Shown here one piece after another: positions 14,785-22,537 of a stretch of DNA of 22,743 nt. Made by a program: the position numbers and the translations under genes. Each line of letters begins with the position of its first letter. Position 1 is the stretch's first letter. The notes below the pieces were generated by a model. It had not been told where the DNA came from. It saw only the letters and a program-made list of their open reading frames with translations, and made no database searches. Location of the stretch: positions 1 through 22,743 of the forward strand of contig DIDP01000048.1 in NCBI GenBank assembly GCA_002418205.1, in the 5' to 3' direction. This DNA comes from Anaerolineales bacterium UBA5797 (GTDB lineage Bacteria; Chloroflexota; Anaerolineae; Anaerolineales; Villigracilaceae).

Positions 14785-14812
14785 ATTTTACAGGTTTTGC
14801 ACAGTTTGTCAA
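14785..14812 (-). promoter_or_regulatory. FAS1 lipoprotein promoter
   Basis: On the minus strand a perfect TTGACA (14812-14807) is 16 bases from TAAAAT (14790-14785). A direct repeat, TGCACAGT(A)TTTGT, at 14756-14769 and 14798-14809 is spaced 42 bp (about four helical turns), one copy overlapping the -35; it could bind a regulator. Confidence 0.7.
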
Positions 14813-14875
14813 GGGGCGTAGGCTCCTCTCATCGAACTCTTATCTTCCCCACCTAAAGAGAAAACCTCTGGAATC

Positions 14876-14914
14876 AAAAAAACTCCCGAAGGCGCTTTGT
14901 CACTTCGGGAGTTT
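14876..14914 (-). terminator. Terminator of the six-TM membrane protein gene
   Basis: On the minus strand AACTCCCGAAG pairs with its complement (14903-14913 with 14881-14891) and runs into at least six T residues. It starts 18 bases after the stop codon of the membrane protein gene. Confidence 0.85.
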
Positions 14915-14932
14915 CGCTATAACGGTAACAGG

Positions 14933-15640
14933 TCAATCCTGAGTCCGAATCGAGGTGCTGTTGCGGTCGAAATAATTTGTGAGGCGAGTCCGCAGAGGTT
15001 TCAGCAATCCGATGTGCGCCAGCATGAAGATCGAGAAAGCCGCCATCCCAAAGAAGAACACCAGGTCGCCCAACAGATAGGAGGCAATTGCCGTGGTGGT
15101 GAAGACATAACGGAAGACGATCAGGCCCAACTGGATCAGGCTGATGAAAAGCAACGGGATCGAGAAGGGACGCAGGTTGTGATCTTCGATGATCAAATGC
15201 AGCCCGACCATCGCGGCAAGCCCCGCCCCCATGACGGTCACGTATTTGATGAATTTCCAAAGGTCATATTGTTGCAGGTACAATCGCTGGATGATCTCGA
15301 TGTAAAGAAAACATACCGCCACCAGGCTGCCAAATATGAACCACTTGATCAGGAGCGGCAGGACCAGGTTGCCATACACCCGGATCGCCACCATTGCCGT
15401 CAACCAGCCGACACCATAGGCAAGCCCAACCACAATGACCTTTGTCACCAGACCTGTGTTATCCGAACCATCGCCAAGGATATCGTATACCATCTTCGCG
15501 CCGCCCAGCATGGCAAACCCCAACGCGCCTACGCTCACCAATAACATGGCGATGCTTAACATTCCCCGTTGAGAGACTCTCCGCCCGTTCTTTTTGCCGT
15601 TGCGCGGTTGTGTGGGCGGGTGATTGGACACGTGACTCAT
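14933..15640 (-). CDS. Integral membrane protein, six predicted TM segments, unknown function
   Basis: The 235-residue protein has a polar, basic N-terminus (about 1-26) followed by six hydrophobic segments at roughly 27-48, 64-88, 92-116, 129-150, 158-180 and 185-212, then a basic tail. By the positive-inside rule the N-terminus is cytoplasmic. No catalytic or transport motif was recognised, and I cannot name a family. AGGAGG lies four bases upstream of ATG 15640. It is monocistronic, with its own -10 (15680-15675) and terminator. Confidence 0.8.
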   Translation of the reverse strand: MSHVSNHPPTQPRNGKKNGRRVSQRGMLSIAMLLVSVGALGFAMLGGAKMVYDILGDGSDNTGLVTKVIVVGLAYGVGWLTAMVAIRVYGNLVLPLLIKWFIFGSLVAVCFLYIEIIQRLYLQQYDLWKFIKYVTVMGAGLAAMVGLHLIIEDHNLRPFSIPLLFISLIQLGLIVFRYVFTTTAIASYLLGDLVFFFGMAAFSIFMLAHIGLLKPLRTRLTNYFDRNSTSIRTQD

Positions 15641-15674
15641 AAGACCTCCTGACCCTTTGTGACAATCGTATGTA

Positions 15675-15680
15675 ATTCTA
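15675..15680 (-). promoter_or_regulatory. -10 box of the membrane protein gene
   Basis: The minus strand reads TGTTAGAAT here, a near-consensus extended -10, about 35 bases upstream of ATG 15640. No convincing -35 is seen. Confidence 0.45.
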
Positions 15681-15799
15681 ACACTTCCCGAAGAGCTGCG
15701 ATTCCGGATTTCTACACCTAAGACTGTGAATTAACGGATGAAGTTCCCGCCTCATTCCCAAACCAGACTTGATCCCGTTTCCAATCCTTATCCGCCCTG

Positions 15800-15835
15800 A
15801 AAAAAGTGACTGCCACCTTGAAGGTGGCAGTCACT
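15800..15835 (-). terminator. Operon terminator after lpdA
   Basis: A near-perfect palindrome with 15-bp arms (15805-15819 and 15821-15835, arm AGTGACTGCCACCTT) runs into five or more T residues on the minus strand. It lies just after the lpdA stop and closes the dehydrogenase operon. Confidence 0.9.
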
Positions 15836-15845
15836 GGCCTTCCTC

Positions 15846-17246
15846 CTAAATATGGATCGGCGTTCCCTCCGCGCCGTGCGCCGCTTCCATGAGCACTTCG
15901 CTCAAGGTCGGGTGCGCATGGACGTTGCGCGCGATCTCATGCGGGGTCAACTCCATCAAATGCGCCAGCGTGAGTTCAGGGAGCAGTTCGGTCACTTCGG
16001 GACCGATCATGTGCGCGCCCAATATCTCGCCGTATTTTTCATCCACCACAAGTTTGACGAACCCGGCGTAATCGCCAAGTCCCAGTGCCTTGCCGTTGGG
16101 CTGGAACGGGAAGCGACCGATCTTGATGTTATAGCCGCGTTCCTTCGCCTGCGCTTCGGTAAGTCCGAACGACGCCACCTGCGGATGCGAATACGTGGCA
16201 CGCGGCATCATCTCGTAATCCAGTGTGACCGTCTCCGCTCCGGCGATGTTCTCCGCCGCGACGATGCCCATCGCCGAGCCGACGTGCGCCAGCATCAGTT
16301 TGCCGGTCACATCGCCGATGGCGTAAATGTTCGGGACGCTGGTCTGCATCTTCTCGTTGATCTCGATGAAGCCGCGTTCATTGATCTTCACGCCAGCCTC
16401 TTCGAGTCCGAGTCCTTTGGAGTTGGGACGGAACCCGATCGCCACCAAAGCCTGGTCCGCTTCGAGCACCGTCTCCTTGCCATCGGCTGACACTTTGACC
16501 TTCACACCGGTCTTCGTCGCCTCGACGGATTCGACCTTGTGCCCCACGAGACACTTGATCTTGCGTTTCTCGAATTCCTTTTTTAATTCCTTCGAGATTT
16601 CTTCATCCTCCAACGGCACAAGCCGCGGCAGCATTTCAACGATGGTCACATCCACGCCATAGGAATTCCAGATGGTGGAAAATTCCACACCGATCGCGCC
16701 GGAGCCGATCACGATCACGGATTTGGGAAGCTCGTCCTGCAAAATCGCTTCGAGATACGTAACGACTTTTTCACCGTCCACTTTCCACGCGCCGGGGACC
16801 GCCGCGGTCGCGCCCGTGGCCACGATGATGTTCTTCGCGTTGAGTTCGGTCGTCTTGCCATCCTTGTCTTTAACGGAAACAACCGTCGGCTTGGTCAGAT
16901 GCGCCTCCCCCATAAAGACCGCAATGTTGTTCTTCCTCATCAGGAATCCGACGCCCTTGACGAGCCGGTCTGAATTCTGCCGCGAACGTTTCACCGCAAC
17001 GCCGTAATCCAGTTTCAGATTCTCGAACGAAAAACCAAAATCCTTACCGCGTTCGCGGAGGGTATGCGCCACTTCGGCGTTTTTCAACAACGACTTGGAC
17101 GGGATGCATCCGACGTTCAAACACACGCCGCCCATCCACTGTTTGTCCACGATCGCAACCTTCTGTTTCAATTGCGCGGCACGGATCGCGGCAACGTAAC
17201 CGCCGGGTCCCGCACCGATCACAACGACATCAAAATTTTCTGCCAT
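15846..17246 (-). CDS. lpdA: Dihydrolipoyl dehydrogenase (E3)
   Basis: The 466-residue flavoprotein reoxidises the dihydrolipoyl groups of E2 and passes electrons to NAD+. Visible features are the FAD-binding GAGPGG near residue 11, the redox disulfide GGVCLNVGCIPSK (Cys42/Cys47), the NAD-binding GSGAIGVEF near 185, the second FAD motif YAIGDVTG, and the C-terminal base HAHPTLSE (His445, Glu450) of the partner subunit. Length and motifs are typical of the family. It is the last gene of the minus-strand operon, 43 bases after the isoprenylcysteine methyltransferase-like gene, with GGAG about eight bases before its ATG. A strong terminator follows. Confidence 0.96.
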   Translation of the reverse strand: MAENFDVVVIGAGPGGYVAAIRAAQLKQKVAIVDKQWMGGVCLNVGCIPSKSLLKNAEVAHTLRERGKDFGFSFENLKLDYGVAVKRSRQNSDRLVKGVGFLMRKNNIAVFMGEAHLTKPTVVSVKDKDGKTTELNAKNIIVATGATAAVPGAWKVDGEKVVTYLEAILQDELPKSVIVIGSGAIGVEFSTIWNSYGVDVTIVEMLPRLVPLEDEEISKELKKEFEKRKIKCLVGHKVESVEATKTGVKVKVSADGKETVLEADQALVAIGFRPNSKGLGLEEAGVKINERGFIEINEKMQTSVPNIYAIGDVTGKLMLAHVGSAMGIVAAENIAGAETVTLDYEMMPRATYSHPQVASFGLTEAQAKERGYNIKIGRFPFQPNGKALGLGDYAGFVKLVVDEKYGEILGAHMIGPEVTELLPELTLAHLMELTPHEIARNVHAHPTLSEVLMEAAHGAEGTPIHI

Positions 17247-17289
17247 ACATTAACTCCATTCGACCTTATGATGGTTCAATTTTACACCA

Positions 17290-17763
17290 CTACAACCACC
17301 GCCTCACGCGGGTCCTGTAACTGGCGTAAACATCCTGGAACTTTTTCTCAAGATAAACCTCTTCGTGCTTGATGACGAAACGATACAGCGTCATCATCAA
17401 CAACGGACTCAAGATCGCGCCCCAGACATTCCCCAAGGCAAGAGGCAAACCGATCAGCGTGCAGACGAACCCGAGGTAGATCGGATTGCGCGAGAATCGA
17501 TATGGTCCATCCGTCACCATCGCGCTGACCGATCCATGCGGGTCGAGCGTGGTATGCGCCTTCGTAAATCGACTCACCGCGCTGGACGCCAGCCCCAACC
17601 CTGCAAGCAACAGGACATAACCTGCCCAAGTCAGGGAATTTATGGAGGCAATCCGTAACGGCAACAGCCAGCTCAACAAAAATGCCGCCAAAAGATGGAT
17701 CAACAGCAAAACCGGCGGATGAATGTTTCGATTGATGTTGGGATGATCTTGTCCTTCGCTCAT
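17290..17763 (-). CDS. Isoprenylcysteine carboxyl methyltransferase (ICMT/PEMT)-like membrane enzyme
   Basis: The 157-residue membrane protein has four hydrophobic segments. It carries the ICMT/PEMT signature: GPYRFSRNPIYLGF at 86-99 and HEEVYLEKKFQDVYASYRTRV at 133-153. In this family these bind S-adenosylmethionine at the membrane face. Bacterial members act on small lipophilic or carboxylated molecules, often unknown; protein prenylcysteine is unlikely to be the substrate. The ATG overlaps the TGA of the preceding methyltransferase gene by four bases (ATGA), with GAGGAG just upstream, so the two are translationally coupled. Confidence 0.88.
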   Translation of the reverse strand: MSEGQDHPNINRNIHPPVLLLIHLLAAFLLSWLLPLRIASINSLTWAGYVLLLAGLGLASSAVSRFTKAHTTLDPHGSVSAMVTDGPYRFSRNPIYLGFVCTLIGLPLALGNVWGAILSPLLMMTLYRFVIKHEEVYLEKKFQDVYASYRTRVRRWL

Positions 17764-18395
17764 GAGGCTCCTCGAACCGGTAATTTTTGGGCTGTCATCA
17801 GGAAAACGGGAAACGACTTTTTCTTACCATTCACTTCTTTCTTTATTTCATATGCCGTCGAAAACCGGACGTTTTCAAAACCTGCATCCTCCACCCACTT
17901 TTTCAATTCGTTCCGTTCGAAACCTTTATGTACATCCGTTGTTCCATCCGTGTGGAAGGAGCCATCCTCCTTATCCAGATCGGCGACGACCAAATATCCA
18001 TGCGGCTCAAGGACATCATAAAACCTGCCCAGGATCCCCCTCGCATCATGGACGTGATGCAGGACCATCAGCGAATAGGTGATGTGATATTTTTCGGCAG
18101 GCAGGGGGTCACTTGAAAGATCAAGCCGCACAGGATGCATGTTCGTCACACTGGAAGCGGTGATCTTCTCGCTCAACACATCCAACATGCCTTGCGACGT
18201 ATCGGCCAGCGTGATCTGTCCCAGATCTTCCTGGAGGGCGAAACTTAACAAGCCTGTACCGCATCCGTATTCAAGGGCGGTCATGTTGGTGGAAAGCGGA
18301 ATCGTCCTGCGAATCGCCTCCGCCACCGCGCGGGCGCGTTCCACTTTTTTGGGATCAGAATCCCAGTCCTTTGCGCGTTCATCGAAATTGGTCAT
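17760..18395 (-). CDS. Class I SAM-dependent methyltransferase
   Basis: The 211-residue cytosolic protein has SAM-binding motif I LEYGCGTGLLSF (residues 41-52), the acidic post-I loop near LADTSQGM, and a later VLEPHGYLVVADLD strand typical of ubiE/type 11 methyltransferases. The histidine-rich LMVLHHVHD lies at motif IV. The acceptor is unknown. Its ATG directly abuts the E2 stop codon (TAAATG), and its TGA overlaps the next start, so it is embedded in the dehydrogenase operon. Two coupled methyltransferases side by side may act on the same compound. Confidence 0.88.
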   Translation of the reverse strand: MTNFDERAKDWDSDPKKVERARAVAEAIRRTIPLSTNMTALEYGCGTGLLSFALQEDLGQITLADTSQGMLDVLSEKITASSVTNMHPVRLDLSSDPLPAEKYHITYSLMVLHHVHDARGILGRFYDVLEPHGYLVVADLDKEDGSFHTDGTTDVHKGFERNELKKWVEDAGFENVRFSTAYEIKKEVNGKKKSFPVFLMTAQKLPVRGAS

Positions 18396-19628
18396 TTAAG
18401 CCCAACTCTCCAGAGTCTCCTTGACCTTCGCCAAAAACCAGTCCGCCGACGCGCCATCGAGGATGCGGTGATCGAACACGAACGACAGATACACCATCGG
18501 GCGGATCGCAATCGCGTCATCCACGACAACAACCCGCTTCTGCATTGCGCCGACGCCCAAAATCCCGCACTGGGGCTGGTTGATGACCGGGAAGGCGAAC
18601 AACGATCCGCTGATGCCGTGATTTGTCAACGTGAACGTCCCGCCCCTGACGTCGTCAGGCTGCAGTTTCTTCGAGCGGGCGCGGTTGGCGAGGTCGTTCA
18701 CCGTGCGCGCCATCGCCAGCAGGGACAGGTTGTCGGCGCCCTTGATGACCGGCACGATCAAGCCTTCCTCGCCCAGCGAGGTCGCCATGCCGATGTTGAC
18801 CGCCTTGTGTATCAGCAAGCCTTCATCCGTCCACGACGAATTCGCCTGCGGGTATGCCTTCAACCCCGCAACGATCGCCATCATGAAATACGCTGTAAAG
18901 GTGAGGTTGACCCCATCGCGTGCGAAGGTTTCCTTGTTCGCGGCGCGATGCTTCGCCACGCGGGACATGTCCGCTTCCATGACAGTCAGCACGTGCGGCG
19001 ATGTACGCTTTGACATGACCATGTGCTCGGCGATCTGTTTTCGGATGACCGTGTGCTTGATCAGTTCATCGCCAGCGACCGGCTGAACGTTTACAGGTTG
19101 GAAGGTTGCAGGCTGTGGCGTATGACTTGCAGCCTTTGACTTTCCGCCTTCAACATAGGCAAGCACATCGTTCTTCGTGATCCTCCCGTTCAACCCCGTT
19201 CCATTCACCTCCTGCAAATTGACCCCATGCTCCGCCGCGATCTTCGCAACAACAGGGGAAATGAAGCCCAATTCCTTGCTGACGGTTGGTGGTTTATGGT
19301 CAACGGCTGGCGATTGAACAACAGGTTCAGTCTTTCCGGTTTTTGGTTTTTCACTATCTACTGCCGCCTGTACATTATCTACGGCTTCCCCCGGCATCCC
19401 AATAAACGCCAGCACGTCCCCCACCTTCGCAGGGACTCCCTCCTCCGCCATGATCTTCAACACCGTCCCTGATGCAGGCGCTGGGATCTCGGTATCCACC
19501 TTATCGGTGTTTACTTCGAGCAAAGGCTCCAACTCGTTGACCGGGTCACCTTCCTTCTTGAGCCATTTGATAACAGTTACCTCTTCAACACCTTCACCAA
19601 GCAGTGGAACGAGTACCTTAGTTGCCAT
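18396..19628 (-). CDS. 2-oxoacid dehydrogenase E2, dihydrolipoyllysine acyltransferase
   Basis: The 410-residue core enzyme transfers the acyl group from lipoyl to CoA. An N-terminal lipoyl domain (about 1-78) has the modified lysine at Lys43 (VNTDKVDTE). A Pro/Lys-rich linker precedes the E3/E1-binding domain (about 122-158, FISPVVAKIAAEHGV...GRITKNDV). A second linker (about 160-185) leads to the catalytic domain (about 188-410), ending in the DHRILDGA active-site motif (His387, Asp391). The substrate class (pyruvate or branched-chain) is not decided by these motifs. GGAG lies six bases before the ATG. Parts of both linkers are written in short ACC/TCAACC-like DNA words similar to the spacers around the neighbouring S23-type gene. 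Confidence 0.94.
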   Translation of the reverse strand: MATKVLVPLLGEGVEEVTVIKWLKKEGDPVNELEPLLEVNTDKVDTEIPAPASGTVLKIMAEEGVPAKVGDVLAFIGMPGEAVDNVQAAVDSEKPKTGKTEPVVQSPAVDHKPPTVSKELGFISPVVAKIAAEHGVNLQEVNGTGLNGRITKNDVLAYVEGGKSKAASHTPQPATFQPVNVQPVAGDELIKHTVIRKQIAEHMVMSKRTSPHVLTVMEADMSRVAKHRAANKETFARDGVNLTFTAYFMMAIVAGLKAYPQANSSWTDEGLLIHKAVNIGMATSLGEEGLIVPVIKGADNLSLLAMARTVNDLANRARSKKLQPDDVRGGTFTLTNHGISGSLFAFPVINQPQCGILGVGAMQKRVVVVDDAIAIRPMVYLSFVFDHRILDGASADWFLAKVKETLESWA

Positions 19629-19655
19629 GTTTATCTCCAGTTGACAGTTGACAGT

Positions 19656-20032
19656 CTATTTTGAAGGCAGACTATTGATCAAAGCGTAAAGTTTCTTACG
19701 CAAACCCTGGATCTGTTCATCCAACAAATCAACGTCTTCTTGATTAATATATCCAAATTCTTGAGCCAATATTAATTGCGTATCCACCTCGGCGAGTGAG
19801 CCGAGCGCAATATGTAAAAACCTTCGAAAATCGCCAGGTGCTTTTCCTGCCTGACCTCTGCAATATTGGATGGAACGGAAACAACAGCGCGGCGAATTTG
19901 ATCTGCCAATGCATAAACTTCATGCTTTGGGAACTTTTCAGTAAGTTTACAAACCGCTTTGGCAAGCTTGATACCATCCTGCCAGGCGATCAACCCACGA
20001 TAATTCCTTGCGGGAATTTTATTATTATCCAT
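19656..20032 (-). pseudogene. Frameshifted S23/four-helix-bundle protein gene
   Basis: From ATG 20032 the frame encodes a four-helix-bundle protein of the S23 intervening-sequence family up to SVPSNIAE; then the frame is lost. One extra G near 19855-19856 (GAGGTCAGG to GAGGGTCAGG) restores GQAGKAPGDFRRFLHIALGS and on through LAEVDTQLILAQEFGYI to a TAG at 19658-19656, giving about 125 residues, the usual family length. Hence one base is missing in an otherwise well-preserved gene. The family is known from 23S rRNA insertions and scattered loci; its function is poorly defined. It sits in the 430-base gap between E1 and E2, with no ribosome-binding site and with TTGACAG/CTGTCAA words on both sides. 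It looks like a small cassette dropped into the operon. Confidence 0.85.
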
Positions 20033-20059
20033 ATGCTGTCAACCACAACCAATCAACCA

Positions 20060-22471
20060 TCAACGAAGCGGCGGATACGCCGCCGGGTCAACCTCGTGCA
20101 TCAACTCATACACCGTATCGAAAACCGTCTCGCTGTTCGGCTTGGACCAGTAATCGCCGTCGCTCCCATAAGCAGGACGATGCGCCTTGCCCGACAACGT
20201 TCGCGGTTCGGAATCAAGATGATAGTATCCGCGCTGTTTCTCGATCACCTCCCGCATCATATACGCGGACGTACCGCCTGGCACATCTTCATCGAGGAAC
20301 ACGACGCGGTTGGTTTTCTTCAGCGATTCAACGATCCTTCCGTGAACATCGAACGGCAGCAGAGACTGCACATCCACGATCTCCGCCTCGATGCCGACCT
20401 TCGACAGTTTATTCGCCGCGTCCATCGCGACACGACAGCACGCACCATAAGTGGCCACCGTCACATCGTTCCCCTCTCGGATCACCTCAGGCACGCCGAG
20501 CGGAACCGTAAACTCACCGATGTTATCGGGCAACTTTTCCTTTACGCGGTACCCGTTCAACACTTCCACGACCACCGCAGGCTCGTCGCATTTCAACAAC
20601 GTATTATAGAAACCTGCCGCGCGCGTCATATCCCGCGGCACCAGCACGTTCATTCCACGCACAAGGTGAATCAACCCCGCCATCAACGACCCCGAATGCC
20701 AGATGCCCTCCAGCCGATGACCGCGCGTCCGCACGATGACGGGCGAAGCCTGTCCGCCCGCGGTGCGCCAGTGCAACGTCGCCAGATCGTCGCTCATGAT
20801 CTGCAACGCATACAAAATGTAATCGAGGTACTGGATCTCGCAGATCGGTCGCAAACCGCGCATCGCCATGCCGATCGCCTGCCCCAAAATGGTCGCCTCA
20901 CGGATGCCCGTATCGGTCACGCGCAGCGCGCCGTATTTTTCCTGCATCCCTTTGAAGCCCTGGTTCACATCGCCGAGGAAGCCAACGTCCTCGCCGAACG
21001 CGATCACGCGCGGGTCGCGCCCCAGGATCGAATCGAAGGCGGCATTCATCACCTCGAATCCCATCATCGTTGGCGACGACTCCGAATATGCAGGCTTGAC
21101 CTCCTCAACATTCACGGCGCTGCCCGAATACAGGTGCGAACCATATCGTTCCAGGTTCACTGCATCCTGTTCATTCTTCCATTGGACCAATACCTGCTTG
21201 GAGGGATTCGCTTCCTCGCGCAGGACTCGCAACGCTTCGTGCGCCGCGCCGTGGATATCACGCCTCGCCACCGACGGGAGGTTTGCCAGCCGTTCCCGAA
21301 TCTGACCCAACTCTGACGCGCGGCTCGAACTGCCCGCGATCTCGTCGAGCATGTCCATGACTTGGCCGCGTTCCTCAAGGATCGGAGCGAGGTACGCCTC
21401 CCACGCCTGTTTGCGGATTCCCTCAACAGCGTTGTGGTCCTCTTTTTCGAGGGCATCAAGTTCAGGTCCGGAAATGACGCGGCTCTCGATCATCCACTCG
21501 CGCATCTTGCGGATGCAGTCGAACTCCTCCTCGAACTTGAGTCGCTCGGGAGTCTTGTATCGTTCATGTGATCCGCTTGTGCTGTGTCCCTGCGGCTGCG
21601 TGACCTCATGCACATGCACAAGCGCGGGGATGTGATACGTGCGCGCGATATCCGCTGCAGAGGTGTAGGTTTCGAACAGTGCGGGATAATCCCAGCCGCG
21701 CACCTGGAAGAGTTCGTAGCCGCGCTGACATTCAGGTTCGGGACATGGCTCGCGTTGAAAACCCTGCAGGATCTGGTAAATGTTTTCCTTGACCATCTGG
21801 AACTGGTTGGGGACCGAGATGCCGTAGCCATCGTCATAGACGGTGATGACCGCGGGCGCCTGTAACACACCGATGGCATTGACCGATTCCCAGAACATGC
21901 CCTCCGCCGTGGAGGCGTTGCCGATGCTCGCGAACGCGACCTCGTTCCCGTTCTTCGAGAACTGCTCGAAGTGTTTAAGTTCCTCGAGATTGCGATACAC
22001 CACCGACGCGTACGCCAGCCCGACCGTGCGCGGCATCTGTGTGCCTGTCGGCGAGACGTCGGCGGAGGTGTTGTACATTTCGGTCTGGCCCTTCCACGAA
22101 CCGTCGGGGTTGATGTAACGCGAGGCAAAATGCGCGTTCATCGAGCGCCCGCCCGTGTTGGACTCGTGCTTCAGGTCGGCGTGGGCGTAGAGTTGCGCAA
22201 AAAATTCCTGGATGCTCATCACCCCCAACATGAACATCCAGGTCTGGTCACGATAATAGCCTGAGCGCCAATCGCCCTTGTGAGAGGCGCGCGCAATGGC
22301 GATATTGGCAAGTTCCTTGCCGTCGCCGAAAATGCCGAACTTCGCCTTGCCGCTCAATACCTCGCGGCGCCCGATGAGCGAAGCCTGCCGGCTCTGGTAG
22401 GCGAGGCGGTAATCCTTGATGATCTCGTCTTTTTCGAGGGGAAGTGCAATAGAGCCCTTCTTCTTGGGCAT
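20060..22471 (-). CDS. Fused alpha/beta 2-oxoacid dehydrogenase E1 (thiamine diphosphate dependent)
   Basis: The 803-residue protein fuses the two E1 subunits. The alpha-like part (about 1-350) has the thiamine diphosphate region SIGNASTAEGMFWESVNA...DDGYGIS (about 180-220), in which the usual GDG and NN positions read GNA and DD. A helical linker (about 350-465) follows. The beta-like part (about 468-803) carries FGEDVGFLGDV, GIREATILGQAIG and a C-terminal EDVPGGTSAYM domain. Fused E1 proteins of this pattern occur in other phyla as well. It decarboxylates a 2-oxoacid and acylates the E2 lipoyl group. The start is ATG 22471, with AAGGAG upstream; an in-frame ATG 32 codons earlier lies before the promoter. 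It is the first gene of the operon. Confidence 0.92.
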   Translation of the reverse strand: MPKKKGSIALPLEKDEIIKDYRLAYQSRQASLIGRREVLSGKAKFGIFGDGKELANIAIARASHKGDWRSGYYRDQTWMFMLGVMSIQEFFAQLYAHADLKHESNTGGRSMNAHFASRYINPDGSWKGQTEMYNTSADVSPTGTQMPRTVGLAYASVVYRNLEELKHFEQFSKNGNEVAFASIGNASTAEGMFWESVNAIGVLQAPAVITVYDDGYGISVPNQFQMVKENIYQILQGFQREPCPEPECQRGYELFQVRGWDYPALFETYTSAADIARTYHIPALVHVHEVTQPQGHSTSGSHERYKTPERLKFEEEFDCIRKMREWMIESRVISGPELDALEKEDHNAVEGIRKQAWEAYLAPILEERGQVMDMLDEIAGSSSRASELGQIRERLANLPSVARRDIHGAAHEALRVLREEANPSKQVLVQWKNEQDAVNLERYGSHLYSGSAVNVEEVKPAYSESSPTMMGFEVMNAAFDSILGRDPRVIAFGEDVGFLGDVNQGFKGMQEKYGALRVTDTGIREATILGQAIGMAMRGLRPICEIQYLDYILYALQIMSDDLATLHWRTAGGQASPVIVRTRGHRLEGIWHSGSLMAGLIHLVRGMNVLVPRDMTRAAGFYNTLLKCDEPAVVVEVLNGYRVKEKLPDNIGEFTVPLGVPEVIREGNDVTVATYGACCRVAMDAANKLSKVGIEAEIVDVQSLLPFDVHGRIVESLKKTNRVVFLDEDVPGGTSAYMMREVIEKQRGYYHLDSEPRTLSGKAHRPAYGSDGDYWSKPNSETVFDTVYELMHEVDPAAYPPLR

Positions 22472-22502
22472 AAATCTCTCTCCTTGTGTGGTGTTGAGGG
22501 GG

Positions 22503-22511
22503 ATTATAACA
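22503..22511 (-). promoter_or_regulatory. Dehydrogenase operon promoter (extended -10)
   Basis: The minus strand reads TGTTATAAT at 22511-22503, the same extended -10 used by both clpC copies. Transcription would start near 22496, giving a leader of about 25 bases that includes AAGGAG before ATG 22471. No clear -35 is present. Confidence 0.65.
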
Positions 22512-22521
22512 AATGAAATGC

Positions 22522-22537
22522 TATACTTCCCCGCATG
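22522..22537 (+). promoter_or_regulatory. Aminotransferase promoter giving an apparently leaderless mRNA
   Basis: TATACT (22522-22527) is followed by seven bases and then the ATG at 22535. No ribosome-binding site is present. The spacing is the same as for the GNAT gene. Confidence 0.5.

Noticed and set aside
13924..14856. Long plus-strand open frame (310 codons) opposite the FAS1 gene
   Set aside because: It is antisense to a clear lipoprotein gene with lipobox and FAS1 motifs. Its Gly/Asp-rich product mirrors the repeated FAS1 codons and has no start signals.
19744..19977. 77-codon minus-strand frame inside the S23-type gene as a separate gene
   Set aside because: It is another frame of the frameshifted gene; its N-terminal part does not match the family, whereas the corrected reading does.
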